From: Rhodobacter sp.
Lineage (GTDB): Bacteria; Pseudomonadota; Alphaproteobacteria; Rhodobacterales; Rhodobacteraceae
Assembly (NCBI GenBank): GCA_020637515.1
Contig: JACKKG010000001.1
Span: 434,001-498,000 of the forward strand
Direction: 5' to 3'
DNA: 64,000 nucleotides
Part shown: piece after piece, positions 8,660 to 17,768 of the stretch
Numbering within the stretch: the stretch's first letter is position 1
Layout of the letters: every line of letters begins with the position of its first letter
Position numbers and translations under genes: made by a program
The notes under the pieces: generated by a model
The model's database searches: none
What the model was told of the DNA's origin: nothing
The model's input: only the letters and a program-made list of their open reading frames with translations

Positions 8660-9202
8660 ATGGATCGCCGTTCCTTTCTGACCGCCCTGGCCGGCGGTTT
8701 CGGCGCGGGCGCCGCGGCTTTGGCCGGACCGGCGTTTGCCGACGGCCTGGATCTGCGCTTGACCGGCGATCCGCGCGCCGTCCGGATGCACATCCGCGGG
8801 ACCTATGTGACGCTCTCGGCGCTGGTCGTGCAGGATGGCGCGCGCGCCTTTGGCACCCGTTGGGCCGGCGGCGCTCCTGCCTTTGACGAGGACCGCGCCG
8901 ATCTGTCCGCCACGCCGGTGATCGGCGGATTGTTCCGCCCGACCTTTCGCAACCGCTGGGTTGCCGCGCTGCCCTTGGGCACCGTCACGTTGACGGGCGA
9001 CACGCTGGTTGCCACGTTGGACGAGGCGGCGCGTCTGGCCGGGACACGGGCGGTTCTGGGCGTGGGCCCGGTCAGTTGGGATCTGCCCGGGCCCCTGTTG
9101 CCGGTCACCCGGATGGCCGAGGGGGCGTCGGCGGGCGCGCTGCGCCTGGGCCGCGACGGGCGGCTGCTGATCGCCTTGCCGCAGGCGCAACCGGCGCCGT
9201 GA
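8660..9202 (+). CDS. Conserved exported protein with Tat-type signal
   Basis: 180 residues when started at the ATG at 8660, which has the ribosome binding site AGGAGG upstream; the open frame begins earlier, at 8603. The N-terminus MDRRSFLTALAGGFGAGAAA ending at GPAFA-D looks like a twin-arginine signal peptide. The mature part is rich in beta strands (LDLRLTGDPRAVRMHIRGTYVTLSAL; TFRNRWVAALPLGTVTLTGDTLVATL) with no motif I recognise. A periplasmic location is inferred. Its stop overlaps a possible GTG start at 9199. Confidence 0.7.
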   Translation: MDRRSFLTALAGGFGAGAAALAGPAFADGLDLRLTGDPRAVRMHIRGTYVTLSALVVQDGARAFGTRWAGGAPAFDEDRADLSATPVIGGLFRPTFRNRWVAALPLGTVTLTGDTLVATLDEAARLAGTRAVLGVGPVSWDLPGPLLPVTRMAEGASAGALRLGRDGRLLIALPQAQPAP

Positions 9203-9489
9203 CGGCCCCCGTCAGCCCGCTTTGGCCGCGGCCGATCCCGCCCGGGGGGCGGCTGCCGCTGCTCCCTAGGGTCCCGCGCCGCAAGGGGCCGCCGGCGGCG
9301 CTGCCGCTTCACCTCGGCCACAAGGAAATCCAGGCCGGGCTGACCGGCTCCGATCTGGCGCGCGCCTTTGCCCCCATCGATGCGATGCGCGCCCCTCGCC
9401 GGCTGGGACGGATCGCAAAGCGGCCGCCGGGGTTCCTCGCGCACCTGCCGCGCGGGCGGCGGCTGGACAGCGCGAGGCGGCGAGGTTAG
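9199..9489 (+). CDS. Possible small basic protein, unrecognised
   Basis: An open frame of 96 codons whose GTG start would overlap the preceding stop as GTGA. It ends 11 bases before tusA. The product is Pro/Arg-rich (PLWPRPIPPGGRLPLLP; RRLGRIAKRPPGFLAHLPRG) with no recognised domain. In favour of a gene are the coupled start and the fact that it fills an otherwise empty gap of about 300 bases in a dense region. Against it, long open frames arise by chance in DNA this GC-rich. Confidence 0.35.
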   Translation: MTAPVSPLWPRPIPPGGRLPLLPRVPRRKGPPAALPLHLGHKEIQAGLTGSDLARAFAPIDAMRAPRRLGRIAKRPPGFLAHLPRGRRLDSARRRG

Positions 9490-9499
9490 GGCCAGCGGC

Positions 9500-9748
9500 A
9501 TGGAACACGACGACGAGATCGACGCCCGGGGCCTGCTGTGTCCCCTGCCGGTGCTGAAGGCGCGCAAGCGGCTGGTCGGCATGGCCCCCGGCGCGGTGCT
9601 GCTGGTGCGCGCCAGCGACGTGGCCTCGATCGTGGACATGCCGCATTTCTGCGTGCAAACCGGGCACGCGTATCTGGGCCTGACCGAAACCCCGGACGGG
9701 CTGGAGCACCGGATCCGCCGGGGGGCGAACCCGCCGCCCCGCGCCTAG
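9500..9748 (+). CDS. TusA-family sulfur carrier protein
   Basis: An 82-residue TusA/SirA-fold protein. The diagnostic motif DARGLLCPLPVLKARKRL carries the catalytic cysteine that accepts persulfide sulfur. The second half (GAVLLVRASDVASIVDMPHFCVQTGH) completes the two-layer fold. The ATG at 9500 is chosen because the family starts just before the CPxP motif; the frame is open further upstream. The stop codon overlaps the stop of the convergent transporter gene within CTAG. With the transporter and sufE nearby, a role in sulfur trafficking is likely. Confidence 0.88.
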   Translation: MEHDDEIDARGLLCPLPVLKARKRLVGMAPGAVLLVRASDVASIVDMPHFCVQTGHAYLGLTETPDGLEHRIRRGANPPPRA

Positions 9749-10563
9749 AAACCCAACGCCTTGCGCAGCATGTTCAGGGCCATGACCATCAGGAACACGG
9801 CGAACACCCGTTTCAGGGGCTTGGGGTCCATCGCATGGGCCAGCTTGACCCCCCAGGGCGTGGTCACCATGGTCATCGCCACCACCAGCGCAAAGGCCGG
9901 CAGGTTCACCGCGCCCAGGGTCAGGGGTGGCGGCGCGGCGGGCTGAAGCAGCAGAAAACCGATGACCGAGGGCACGGCGATGATGACGCCAAAGCCCGCC
10001 GCCGTCGCCACCGCGCGGTGGATCGGCACGCCGAACAGCGACATCAGCGGCACGCCGAACGATCCCCCGCCGATCCCCATCAGCACCGACAGAAAGCCGA
10101 CCAGGCCGCCGGTCGCCGCACGCGGGGCGCCGGTCGGCATCGCATCGCCCAGGCGCCAATGCGCGCGGCCGAACGCCAGATACAGCCCGACCACCATGCC
10201 CAGCACGCCGAAAATCGCCTGCAACACCACCGATCTGAGCCCCGAGGCCGCGATCATGCCGATCACCGCCCCGCCGGCGATCCAGGGCGCCCAACCCCTC
10301 AGGATCACCCAATCCACCGCGCCGCGCCGGTTGTGTGCGCGCACCGACTTGACCGAGGTGACGATGATCGTCGCCAGCGAGGTCGCCAGGCACACCTGCA
10401 TCAATTGCGGCCCGCCATAGCCCAGCGCGCTGAACGCATAGAAGAACGACGGCACCAACACGATCCCGCCGCCCACGCCCAAAAGGCCCGCGATCACCCC
10501 GGCAATGCCGCCGATCACCGCCAGCAGCAGGCCCATTTCCACCAGAAGCAGGGTATCAGGCAT
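9745..10563 (-). CDS. TauE/SafE-family membrane transporter (sulfite/organosulfur exporter type)
   Basis: A 272-residue polytopic membrane protein of the TauE/SafE family, with about eight hydrophobic segments. It has the glycine-rich repeats typical of the family in both halves (GGIAGVIAGLLGVGGGIVLVPSF; GLVGFLSVLMGIGGGSFGVPLMSLFG). The usual role is export of sulfite or a sulfonate. The ATG at 10563 overlaps the end of sufE by eight bases, so the pair is translationally coupled. The stop overlaps that of convergent tusA. Confidence 0.88.
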   Translation of the reverse strand: MPDTLLLVEMGLLLAVIGGIAGVIAGLLGVGGGIVLVPSFFYAFSALGYGGPQLMQVCLATSLATIIVTSVKSVRAHNRRGAVDWVILRGWAPWIAGGAVIGMIAASGLRSVVLQAIFGVLGMVVGLYLAFGRAHWRLGDAMPTGAPRAATGGLVGFLSVLMGIGGGSFGVPLMSLFGVPIHRAVATAAGFGVIIAVPSVIGFLLLQPAAPPPLTLGAVNLPAFALVVAMTMVTTPWGVKLAHAMDPKPLKRVFAVFLMVMALNMLRKALGF

Positions 10564-10978
10564 GGTGCCCCCCTTCGGCCGCGGCCACGGCGCGGATGCG
10601 TTCGACCATGGACCGCAACCCGTTCGAGCGTTGCGAGGAGAGGTGCTCGTCCAGACCCAGGCGGCGCAGTTCGGCACCGGCGTCGATGGCGGGGACCTCG
10701 GCCACGGGGCGCCCGGAATACAACGCGTGCAGCACCCCGATCAGGCCGCGCACGATCATCGCGTCGCTGTCGCCCAGAAAATCAAAGCGACCGTTCGCGA
10801 TCTGCGGGAACAGCCAGACCTGGCTGGCGCAGCCGTTGACCTTGTTGGCGGGAACCTTGAGCGCCTCGGGCATCGGCGCCAAGGCGCGGCCCAGCTCGAT
10901 CACATGGCGATAGCGGTCCTCCCAGTCGTCGAGGAACTCGAAGGTCTCGGCGATCTCGTCGAAGTCTTCCTGCGCCAT
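10556..10978 (-). CDS. sufE: SufE-family cysteine desulfurase sulfur acceptor
   Basis: A 140-residue SufE. The active-site cysteine loop is NKVNGCASQVWLFPQ (Cys about residue 51). The family's flanking features (FEFLDDWEDRYRHVIELG; SDAMIVRGLIGVLHALYSG) are intact. SufE accepts persulfide from the desulfurase SufS and stimulates Fe-S cluster assembly in the cytoplasm. It is the promoter-proximal gene of a pair with the TauE/SafE transporter; no suf operon genes are next to it. ATG start with a GGAGGGACC leader. Confidence 0.93.
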   Translation of the reverse strand: MAQEDFDEIAETFEFLDDWEDRYRHVIELGRALAPMPEALKVPANKVNGCASQVWLFPQIANGRFDFLGDSDAMIVRGLIGVLHALYSGRPVAEVPAIDAGAELRRLGLDEHLSSQRSNGLRSMVERIRAVAAAEGGHHA

Positions 10979-11106
10979 GGTCCCTCCGGCTTTCTGGGCT
11001 GTGTCCAGACCTAGGCCCAGCCGCGCCCGAGGTCCAGCCCTACCCTTTTCAACTGGCCGCCTTTGCGTTAGTCAGATCGCGCGTTCCACGACAGGAGGCT
11101 GTGCGC

Positions 11107-11577
11107 ATGAAGACGCCGTTTCTGGTGGCCCTGCTGGCCATCTCGTTGAGCCTGTCGGCCTGCGGCCGGGTCCGCGAATCGCGCCTGAACCCGATGAACT
11201 GGTTCGGCCACTCGCAAGAGGACACCAGCGCGCCGCTGGGTCCGGTGTCGAACAGCGTGGACCATCGCCCCCTGGTGCCGCAAGTCACCGCGATGACGAT
11301 CGAGCGCACCTCGTCCGGGGCAATTGTCCGGGCCGAGGCCGTGATGCCCGCCGCCGGCTGGTGGGACCCGGAACTGGTTCCCGAGAATTTCGGCCGGCCC
11401 ACGAACGGCACGCTGACCTTCCGCTTTGTCGCCGCCGCGCCGGTCAATCCGGTTGCCGAAACCAGCGCCGCCGCGCGCACCATCACGGCGGTCTATTCGC
11501 TGACGCAGGCCCAATTGGACACCACGTCCGAGGTCGTCGTCACGGGCGAGACCAACAGCCGGCGCGCGCGCCGCTGA
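11107..11577 (+). CDS. Putative lipoprotein, unrecognised
   Basis: 156 residues from the ATG at 11107, preferred over the GTG at 11101 because AGGAGG at 11093-11098 is correctly spaced only from the ATG. MKTPFLVALLAISLSLSACG is a type II signal peptide with lipobox LSAC. The mature protein (WFGHSQEDT; DHRPLVPQVTAMTIERTSSGAIVRAEAV; TLTFRFVAAAP) looks like a small beta-rich domain. Function unknown; membrane anchoring inferred from the lipobox. Confidence 0.75.
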   Translation: MKTPFLVALLAISLSLSACGRVRESRLNPMNWFGHSQEDTSAPLGPVSNSVDHRPLVPQVTAMTIERTSSGAIVRAEAVMPAAGWWDPELVPENFGRPTNGTLTFRFVAAAPVNPVAETSAAARTITAVYSLTQAQLDTTSEVVVTGETNSRRARR

Positions 11578-11589
11578 GCCGGGCCGCGC

Positions 11590-12033
11590 TCAGCCTTCGG
11601 GCTTGGCGCGGTTCAGTTCTTCCAGCAGGTCCAGCAGCGTTTCCATGCGCTCGCGCCCATAGGACGCTTCCAGCCGGGCAAAGATCGCCAGGCTTTCCTG
11701 CGCGTGATCCTCGATCACCTGGCGCCCGCTGTCCGAGATCGTGACAATCGACCGCCGCCGGTCGCCCGGGTCTGTGGCGCGGGTGACCAGGCCCTGGTCT
11801 TCCATGGCGCGCAGGATGCGGGTCAGGCTGGGCAGTTGCAGGCAGGCCCGTTCGGCCAGCAGGCTCTGGTCCAGAGGGCCGGATTCGTCCAGCACGCGCA
11901 GGACGCGCCATTTCTGTTCGTTGATTCCGGTCGCCGCCAGCATTTCGCGCACCGGGCCCATCACGGTTTCCCGTGCGCGCAACAAGGCGATGGGCAGCGA
12001 GCGGGCGGTTCTGCGCAACGTGGTCTTGGTCAT
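11590..12033 (-). CDS. hpaR: Homoprotocatechuate operon regulator, MarR family
   Basis: A 147-residue MarR-family regulator beginning MTKTTLRRTARSLPIALLRARE, which is the characteristic HpaR opening. The winged helix follows (LAERACLQLPSLTRILRAMEDQGLVTRATDPGDRRRS, given here as parts of one domain). Its position, divergent from hpaF-hpaE-hpaD, supports a repressor of this pathway that is relieved by aromatic ligands. The ATG at 12033 is chosen because the upstream extension covers the intergenic promoter. Confidence 0.88.
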   Translation of the reverse strand: MTKTTLRRTARSLPIALLRARETVMGPVREMLAATGINEQKWRVLRVLDESGPLDQSLLAERACLQLPSLTRILRAMEDQGLVTRATDPGDRRRSIVTISDSGRQVIEDHAQESLAIFARLEASYGRERMETLLDLLEELNRAKPEG

Positions 12034-12079
12034 ACCTCCGCTCTGGCGGATCATGCTGAACAAATCAAGCAGATTGCGA

Positions 12080-12109
12080 TTGACATGGGGGGGCGAAAAC
12101 ACTTAACAA
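12080..12109 (+). promoter_or_regulatory. Candidate promoter of the hpa operon
   Basis: A perfect -35 hexamer TTGACA (12080-12085) with a weaker -10, TAACAA (12104-12109), at 18-base spacing in the AT-richer hpaR-hpaF gap. A TTAA-N8-TTAA pattern just downstream could belong to an HpaR site. Predicted by eye only. Confidence 0.4.
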
Positions 12110-12135
12110 AGCAATTAATAACCAGGGGGCGAGCC

Positions 12136-12527
12136 GTGCCGCATCTGTCGATCCAGTATTCTCGCAACCTCGAAGAGCGGCTCGACCTGCCGGGCTTTCT
12201 GCGCGTGTTGCGCGACGCGGCGGTGGAAACCGGGGTCTTTCCGCCCGCTGGCATCCGCGTGCGCGCCTTTGCCGCCGATCACGTTCTGATCGCCGACGGC
12301 GACCCCGGACACGGGTTCATCGACATCGAAATCCGCCTGCGCGGTGGCCGTTCGCCGCAGGACAAGACCCGCGCCACCGCCCATCTCTTTGCCGCGGCCG
12401 AGGCCTTTTGCGCCGCCGACCTGGCGCAGAATTCGCTGATGTTGTCGCTGGAAATGCGCGACATCGACCCCGCGCTCAGCCCCAAGACCAGCTCCATCCG
12501 CCGATTCCTGCCGAAGGATATGCAAGC

Positions 12528-12531
<4 letters not shown>
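12136..12531 (+). CDS. hpaF: 5-carboxymethyl-2-hydroxymuconate delta-isomerase
   Basis: A 131-residue tautomerase-superfamily isomerase. It begins at a GTG so that the mature protein starts with the catalytic N-terminal proline (M)PHLSIQYSRNLEERLDLPG. A normal length and the closing segment SLEMRDIDPALSPKTSSIRR support CHMI. It isomerises 5-carboxymethyl-2-hydroxymuconate in homoprotocatechuate degradation. Its stop overlaps the hpaE start as ATGA. Confidence 0.9.
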
Positions 12532-14036
<1,505 letters not shown>

Positions 14037-14081
14037 GAACCGCAACCTGGGAACGCGCGAACGTTTCAGGAGGATAGACCG

Positions 14082-14933
14082 ATGGGCGAACTCGTCCTAG
14101 CTGCCAAGATGACCCATGTGCCGACCTTGCAGATGTCGGAACAGGAGGGCGCCCTCAAGGGCAAACGCCAGGCCGCCATCGACGGCCATCTGGAAATCGC
14201 ACGCCGCGCCAAGGCGCTGGGCGTGGACACCGTGGTGATCTGCGACACCCACTGGCTGGTGAACGCAGGCTTTCACGTCAACGCGAACGAACGGTTCGAG
14301 GGGTTGCTGACCTCGTCCGAGTTCCCGCAATTCATCCGCGACCTGCCCTATGCGCATCGCGGCAACCCCGACCTGGGCGACGCGATCGCGCAGCGGGCGA
14401 CCGAACTGGGGGTCTTCACGCTGTCGCACCACCTGGACAGCCTGGACCTGGAGTATGGCACGCTGGTGCCGATGCATTTCATGTCGCGCGCGCATGACAT
14501 GAAGGTTGTTTCGGTCGCCGCCTTCTGCACGGTGCACGACCACCAGGAAAGCCGTTTGGTCGGCCAGGCGATCCGCGAGGCGATCGAGGCCAGCGACAGC
14601 AAGGTTCTGCTGGTCGCCTCGGGTTCGCTCAGCCACAAGATCTGGTCGAACCGCGACTATGCGCCGAACAACGGCACCTTCACCATCTCAAGCGAGTTCA
14701 ACCGCCAGGTGGACCTGATGGTGCTGGAGATGTGGAAGCGCGGCGATCACGCGACTTTCCTGAAGATGCTGGGCGATTATGCGAAGCACTGTTCGGGCGA
14801 AGGGTCGATGCACGACACCGCCATGCTCTACGGCGCGCTGGGCTGGGACAGCTACACGGGCCGGTGCGACGTGGTGACCGAGTATTTCCCGTCGTCCGGC
14901 ACCGGACAGGTCAACGTCATTTTCCCCGTGTAA
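14082..14933 (+). CDS. hpaD: 3,4-dihydroxyphenylacetate 2,3-dioxygenase, LigB type
   Basis: 283 residues, the same length as I recall for the E. coli C enzyme HpcB. It is a class III (LigB-type) extradiol dioxygenase with candidate iron ligands in AAKMTHVPTL (N-terminal His) and VICDTHWLVN, and the motif SLSHKIW later. It opens the ring of homoprotocatechuate. A strong ribosome binding site (CAGGAGGAT) precedes the ATG. The next gene encodes a structurally unrelated enzyme predicted to catalyse the same reaction. Confidence 0.92.
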   Translation: MGELVLAAKMTHVPTLQMSEQEGALKGKRQAAIDGHLEIARRAKALGVDTVVICDTHWLVNAGFHVNANERFEGLLTSSEFPQFIRDLPYAHRGNPDLGDAIAQRATELGVFTLSHHLDSLDLEYGTLVPMHFMSRAHDMKVVSVAAFCTVHDHQESRLVGQAIREAIEASDSKVLLVASGSLSHKIWSNRDYAPNNGTFTISSEFNRQVDLMVLEMWKRGDHATFLKMLGDYAKHCSGEGSMHDTAMLYGALGWDSYTGRCDVVTEYFPSSGTGQVNVIFPV

Positions 14934-14934
14934 G

Positions 14935-14958
14935 GTGCGTTGTCAACGCACCCTACCC
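14935..14958. repeat. GGTGCGT palindromic repeat, copy 2
   Basis: GGTGCGTTGTCAACGCACC followed by CTACC, between the hpaD stop and the next gene's ribosome binding site. Same arms and same flank as 8509-8535 and 36008-36035, with a different loop. Confidence 0.6.
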
Positions 14959-14975
14959 CCCACCGAGGAGTCCCG

Positions 14976-15956
14976 ATGCCCGTTCCCGCCCCGATCCTCT
15001 ATCCGCCGTTCAACATCGTCCGCCTCAGCCATGTCGAATACCGCGTGACCGATCTGGCCGCCTCGCGCGCCTTTTACGTGGACACGCTGGGCTTGCAGGT
15101 TACGGACGAGGCGGACGGCGTCCTCTATCTGCGGGCCATGGAGGAGCGCGGGCATCACTGCATCGTCCTGGTCGAGGCCGAGGCCCCCTCGGTCGCGGTT
15201 CTGGGGTTCAAGCTTTTTGACGAGCCCGACCTGGACAAGGCCGCGGACTGGTTCGCGGCCCAGGGTCTGCCGGTCGCTTGGGTGGAGCGCCCCTACCAGG
15301 CGCGCACCCTGCGCACCCGCGACCCCTCGGGCATTCCGCTGGAGTTCTACGTCACCATGGACCGCCTGCCGCCGATCCATCAGACGTTCAAGCTGTACAA
15401 CGGCGTGAAGCCCCTGCGCATCGATCATTTCAACATGTTCAGCGCCGACGTGGATGCCTCGATCGCGTTCTACAACGCCATCGGGTTCCGGGTCACAGAA
15501 TACACCGAGGATGCCGAAAGCGGCAGGGTCTGGGCGGGCTGGATGCACCGCAAGGGGGGAGTGCATGACGTGGCCTTCACCAACGGACGCGGGCCGCGAT
15601 TGCATCACACCGCCTTCTGGGTGCCGACGCCCCTGAACATCATCGACCTGCTCGACCTGATGTCCACCACCGGCTACCTGGCCAATATCGAGCGCGGCCC
15701 GGGGCGGCACGGAATCTCGAACGCGTTCTTCCTGTATGTCCGCGACCCGGATGGCCACCGGATCGAGATCTATTGTTCGGACTATCAGACCGTGGACCCT
15801 GATCTGGAGCCGATCAGATGGGACCTCAAGGACCCGCAGCGGCAGACCCTGTGGGGCGCGCCCGCACCGCGTTCGTGGTTCGAGGAAGGGTCGGTGTTCG
15901 ACGGCGCGACCATGGTCGACTCGGCCCTGAAGGCGCAGCCGATCATCGCCCCCTGA
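14976..15956 (+). CDS. Homoprotocatechuate 2,3-dioxygenase, VOC (type I extradiol) class
   Basis: 326 residues with two vicinal-oxygen-chelate domains (about 15-130 and 145-275). Likely metal ligands are His151, His211 and Glu264. Trp189, His197, Arg240, His245 and Tyr254 sit where the known active-site residues W192, H200, R243, H248 and Y257 of the Brevibacterium enzyme are expected. I therefore predict true homoprotocatechuate 2,3-dioxygenase activity rather than a generic glyoxalase. The ATG at 14976 is chosen over an upstream one because of the GAGGAG site. It follows the unrelated LigB-type hpaD, giving apparent redundancy. Confidence 0.85.
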   Translation: MPVPAPILYPPFNIVRLSHVEYRVTDLAASRAFYVDTLGLQVTDEADGVLYLRAMEERGHHCIVLVEAEAPSVAVLGFKLFDEPDLDKAADWFAAQGLPVAWVERPYQARTLRTRDPSGIPLEFYVTMDRLPPIHQTFKLYNGVKPLRIDHFNMFSADVDASIAFYNAIGFRVTEYTEDAESGRVWAGWMHRKGGVHDVAFTNGRGPRLHHTAFWVPTPLNIIDLLDLMSTTGYLANIERGPGRHGISNAFFLYVRDPDGHRIEIYCSDYQTVDPDLEPIRWDLKDPQRQTLWGAPAPRSWFEEGSVFDGATMVDSALKAQPIIAP

Positions 15957-15981
15957 GCGGGTCCGGTCCCGATTGCGCGCG

Positions 15982-16034
15982 CCCGGGGGGTTTTCCACCC
16001 CCCGGGACCCCCCGAGGATATTTGGAGCACAAAG
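15982..16034 (-). repeat. 3' hairpin plus box, short copy E (abuts a start codon)
   Basis: After the VOC dioxygenase stop come a hairpin (CCCGGGGGG 15982-15990 pairing with 15998-16006) and then GGATATTTGGAGCACAAAG (16016-16034), which ends at the base before the ATG of the next gene. Strand is given in the same convention as the other copies, opposite to the transcript that carries it. Confidence 0.7.
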
Positions 16035-16895
16035 ATGAGACCACGTTTCGCCACCATCGAGGCCGACGGCCAGCAGGTTTACGGGGCGGTCGTCGCTGGC
16101 GGCGTGGTCGCGCTGTCGGGCGACTTTCCGCAGTGGCGCACGCTCAGGGACGTGATCGCGGCGGATGGCCTGGGGGTGCTGGCGCGCGCCGCCGAGGGGC
16201 GCGCGGTGACACATCCCGACGGCCGCTTCGCCTTTGCGATCCCGGTGCCCGACCCCGAAAAGATCCTGTGCGTCGGCGTGAACTTCCCCGACCGCAACGC
16301 GGAATACAAGGACGGCAGCGCGCAGCCCAGCCACATGTCGCTGTTCCCGCGCTTTGCGCGCAGCTTTACAGGGCACGGCCGGCCGCTGATCCGCCCGCCC
16401 GAGAACCACACGCTGGATTACGAGGGCGAGGTGGTGGTGGTGATCGGCAAGGGCGGCCGCCGCATCCGCCCCGAGGACGCCTATGGCCATATCGCGGCGC
16501 TGACGTTGTGCAACGAGGGCACGATCCGCGACTGGGTGCGGCACGCCAAGTTCAACGTGACACAGGGTAAGAACTGGGACAACTCGGGCGCCATTGGGCC
16601 CTGGCTGGTGCCCTTCGATGACCCGGCGCAACTGGACGAGGCGCGCCTCGTCACCCGGGTGAACGGCGAGGTCCGGCAAGACGACAGGCTGGCGCGCATG
16701 ATGTTCCCGATCCGCGAGGAAATCGCCTATATCAGCACCTTCACCACGCTGGTGCCCGGCGACATGATCGTGACCGGCACCCCCGCCGGAGCGGGGGCGC
16801 GGTTCGACCCGCCGCGCTATCTGAAGCCCGGTGACCAGGTCGAGATCGAGGTCGCAGGCATCGGCCTGCTGGCGAACGGAGTGGCGGACGAATGA
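16035..16895 (+). CDS. Fumarylacetoacetate hydrolase-family protein (HpaG-like)
   Basis: 286 residues. After an N-terminal cap, the FAH catalytic domain begins at about residue 80 (KILCVGVNFPDRNAEY). It shows the metal-binding pattern DYEGEVVVVIGKGGRRI with the paired Glu residues, plus GKNWDNSGAIGPWLVP and GDMIVTGTPAGAGARFDPP. In this operon it should decarboxylate or isomerise 5-oxopent-3-ene-1,2,5-tricarboxylate. E. coli HpaG has two FAH repeats; this protein has one, so it may carry out only one step. No ribosome binding site of its own is clear, because the repeat element occupies that position. Confidence 0.82.
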   Translation: MRPRFATIEADGQQVYGAVVAGGVVALSGDFPQWRTLRDVIAADGLGVLARAAEGRAVTHPDGRFAFAIPVPDPEKILCVGVNFPDRNAEYKDGSAQPSHMSLFPRFARSFTGHGRPLIRPPENHTLDYEGEVVVVIGKGGRRIRPEDAYGHIAALTLCNEGTIRDWVRHAKFNVTQGKNWDNSGAIGPWLVPFDDPAQLDEARLVTRVNGEVRQDDRLARMMFPIREEIAYISTFTTLVPGDMIVTGTPAGAGARFDPPRYLKPGDQVEIEVAGIGLLANGVADE

Positions 16896-17692
16896 CCCCG
16901 GATCAGCACGACGCCGCCGGCGCGGCCTTGTTCGAGGCCGAGCGCACGGGGCGCCAGATCGGCCTGCTGTCGCTGGCCCATCCCGGCATGACGCTGGACG
17001 ACGCCTATGCCGTGCAGGCGGCGCTGGTGCGCCGCAAGGTCGCCGCCGGCCGTCGGATCATCGGCTGGAAGATCGGCCTGACCAGCCGCGCGATGCAGGA
17101 CGCGCTGAAGATCGACACGCCCGACTCGGGCATTCTGTTCGACGACATGCTGTTCCCCTCGGGCGCCGAGGTTCCCGCAGGCCGCTTCATCCAGCCGCGG
17201 GTCGAGGCCGAGATCGCCTTTGTCCTGAAGGCCCCCCTTCGCGGGACCGATGTCACCCGCGCGCAGGTGCTGGACGCCACCGACTTTGTCGCGCCGTCGC
17301 TGGAAATCCTGGACACGCGCATCCTGCGGGCCGACCCCGGGACGGGCGCGCTGCGGGTGATCGCCGACACCATCAGCGACAACGCCGCGAACGCCGGGAT
17401 CGTGCTGGGCGCGGCGCGTCACGATCCGCGCGTGGTGGACCTGCGCTGGGCAGGCGCGATCGTGAAACGCGACGGCGTGGTCGAGGAAACCGGCCTGGGC
17501 GCCGGGGTGCTGGACGACCCGGTCACCGGCATCGTCTGGCTGGTGCGGCGGCTTGCCCACTACGGACAGGGCCTGTCGGCGGGCGAGACGGTCCTCTCGG
17601 GCAGTTTCATCCGCCCGGTCGAGGCCCCGCCCGGCAGCCGGTTCGAAGCCGATTTCGGAACCTTCGGCAGCGTTTCCATTTCTTTCGCCTAG
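16892..17692 (+). CDS. hpaH: 2-oxo-hept-4-ene-1,7-dioate hydratase
   Basis: A 266-residue HpaH/MhpD-type hydratase. It shows GWKIGLTSRAMQDALKIDTPDSG (in parts), the acidic metal-binding segment RVEAEIAFVL, and the closing GSFIRPVEAPPGSRFEADFG. It hydrates the dienoate formed after the HpaG step. It overlaps the FAH gene by ATGA. The pathway's aldolase (hpaI) and succinic semialdehyde dehydrogenase are not in this window, so they must be encoded elsewhere if the route is complete. Confidence 0.92.
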   Translation: MTPDQHDAAGAALFEAERTGRQIGLLSLAHPGMTLDDAYAVQAALVRRKVAAGRRIIGWKIGLTSRAMQDALKIDTPDSGILFDDMLFPSGAEVPAGRFIQPRVEAEIAFVLKAPLRGTDVTRAQVLDATDFVAPSLEILDTRILRADPGTGALRVIADTISDNAANAGIVLGAARHDPRVVDLRWAGAIVKRDGVVEETGLGAGVLDDPVTGIVWLVRRLAHYGQGLSAGETVLSGSFIRPVEAPPGSRFEADFGTFGSVSISFA

Positions 17693-17768
17693 ATGGCCCG
17701 CTGCCGGGCGCTTCCAACGCGGCCAGCGATGGTGTAGCGTCCCCGCCATTGGCAAGGCACGTCGAGGC

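Noticed and set aside
14943..16679. A 578-codon minus-strand open frame across the hpa operon
   Set aside because: Antisense to the VOC dioxygenase and FAH-family genes, both of which have complete motif sets; shadow frame.
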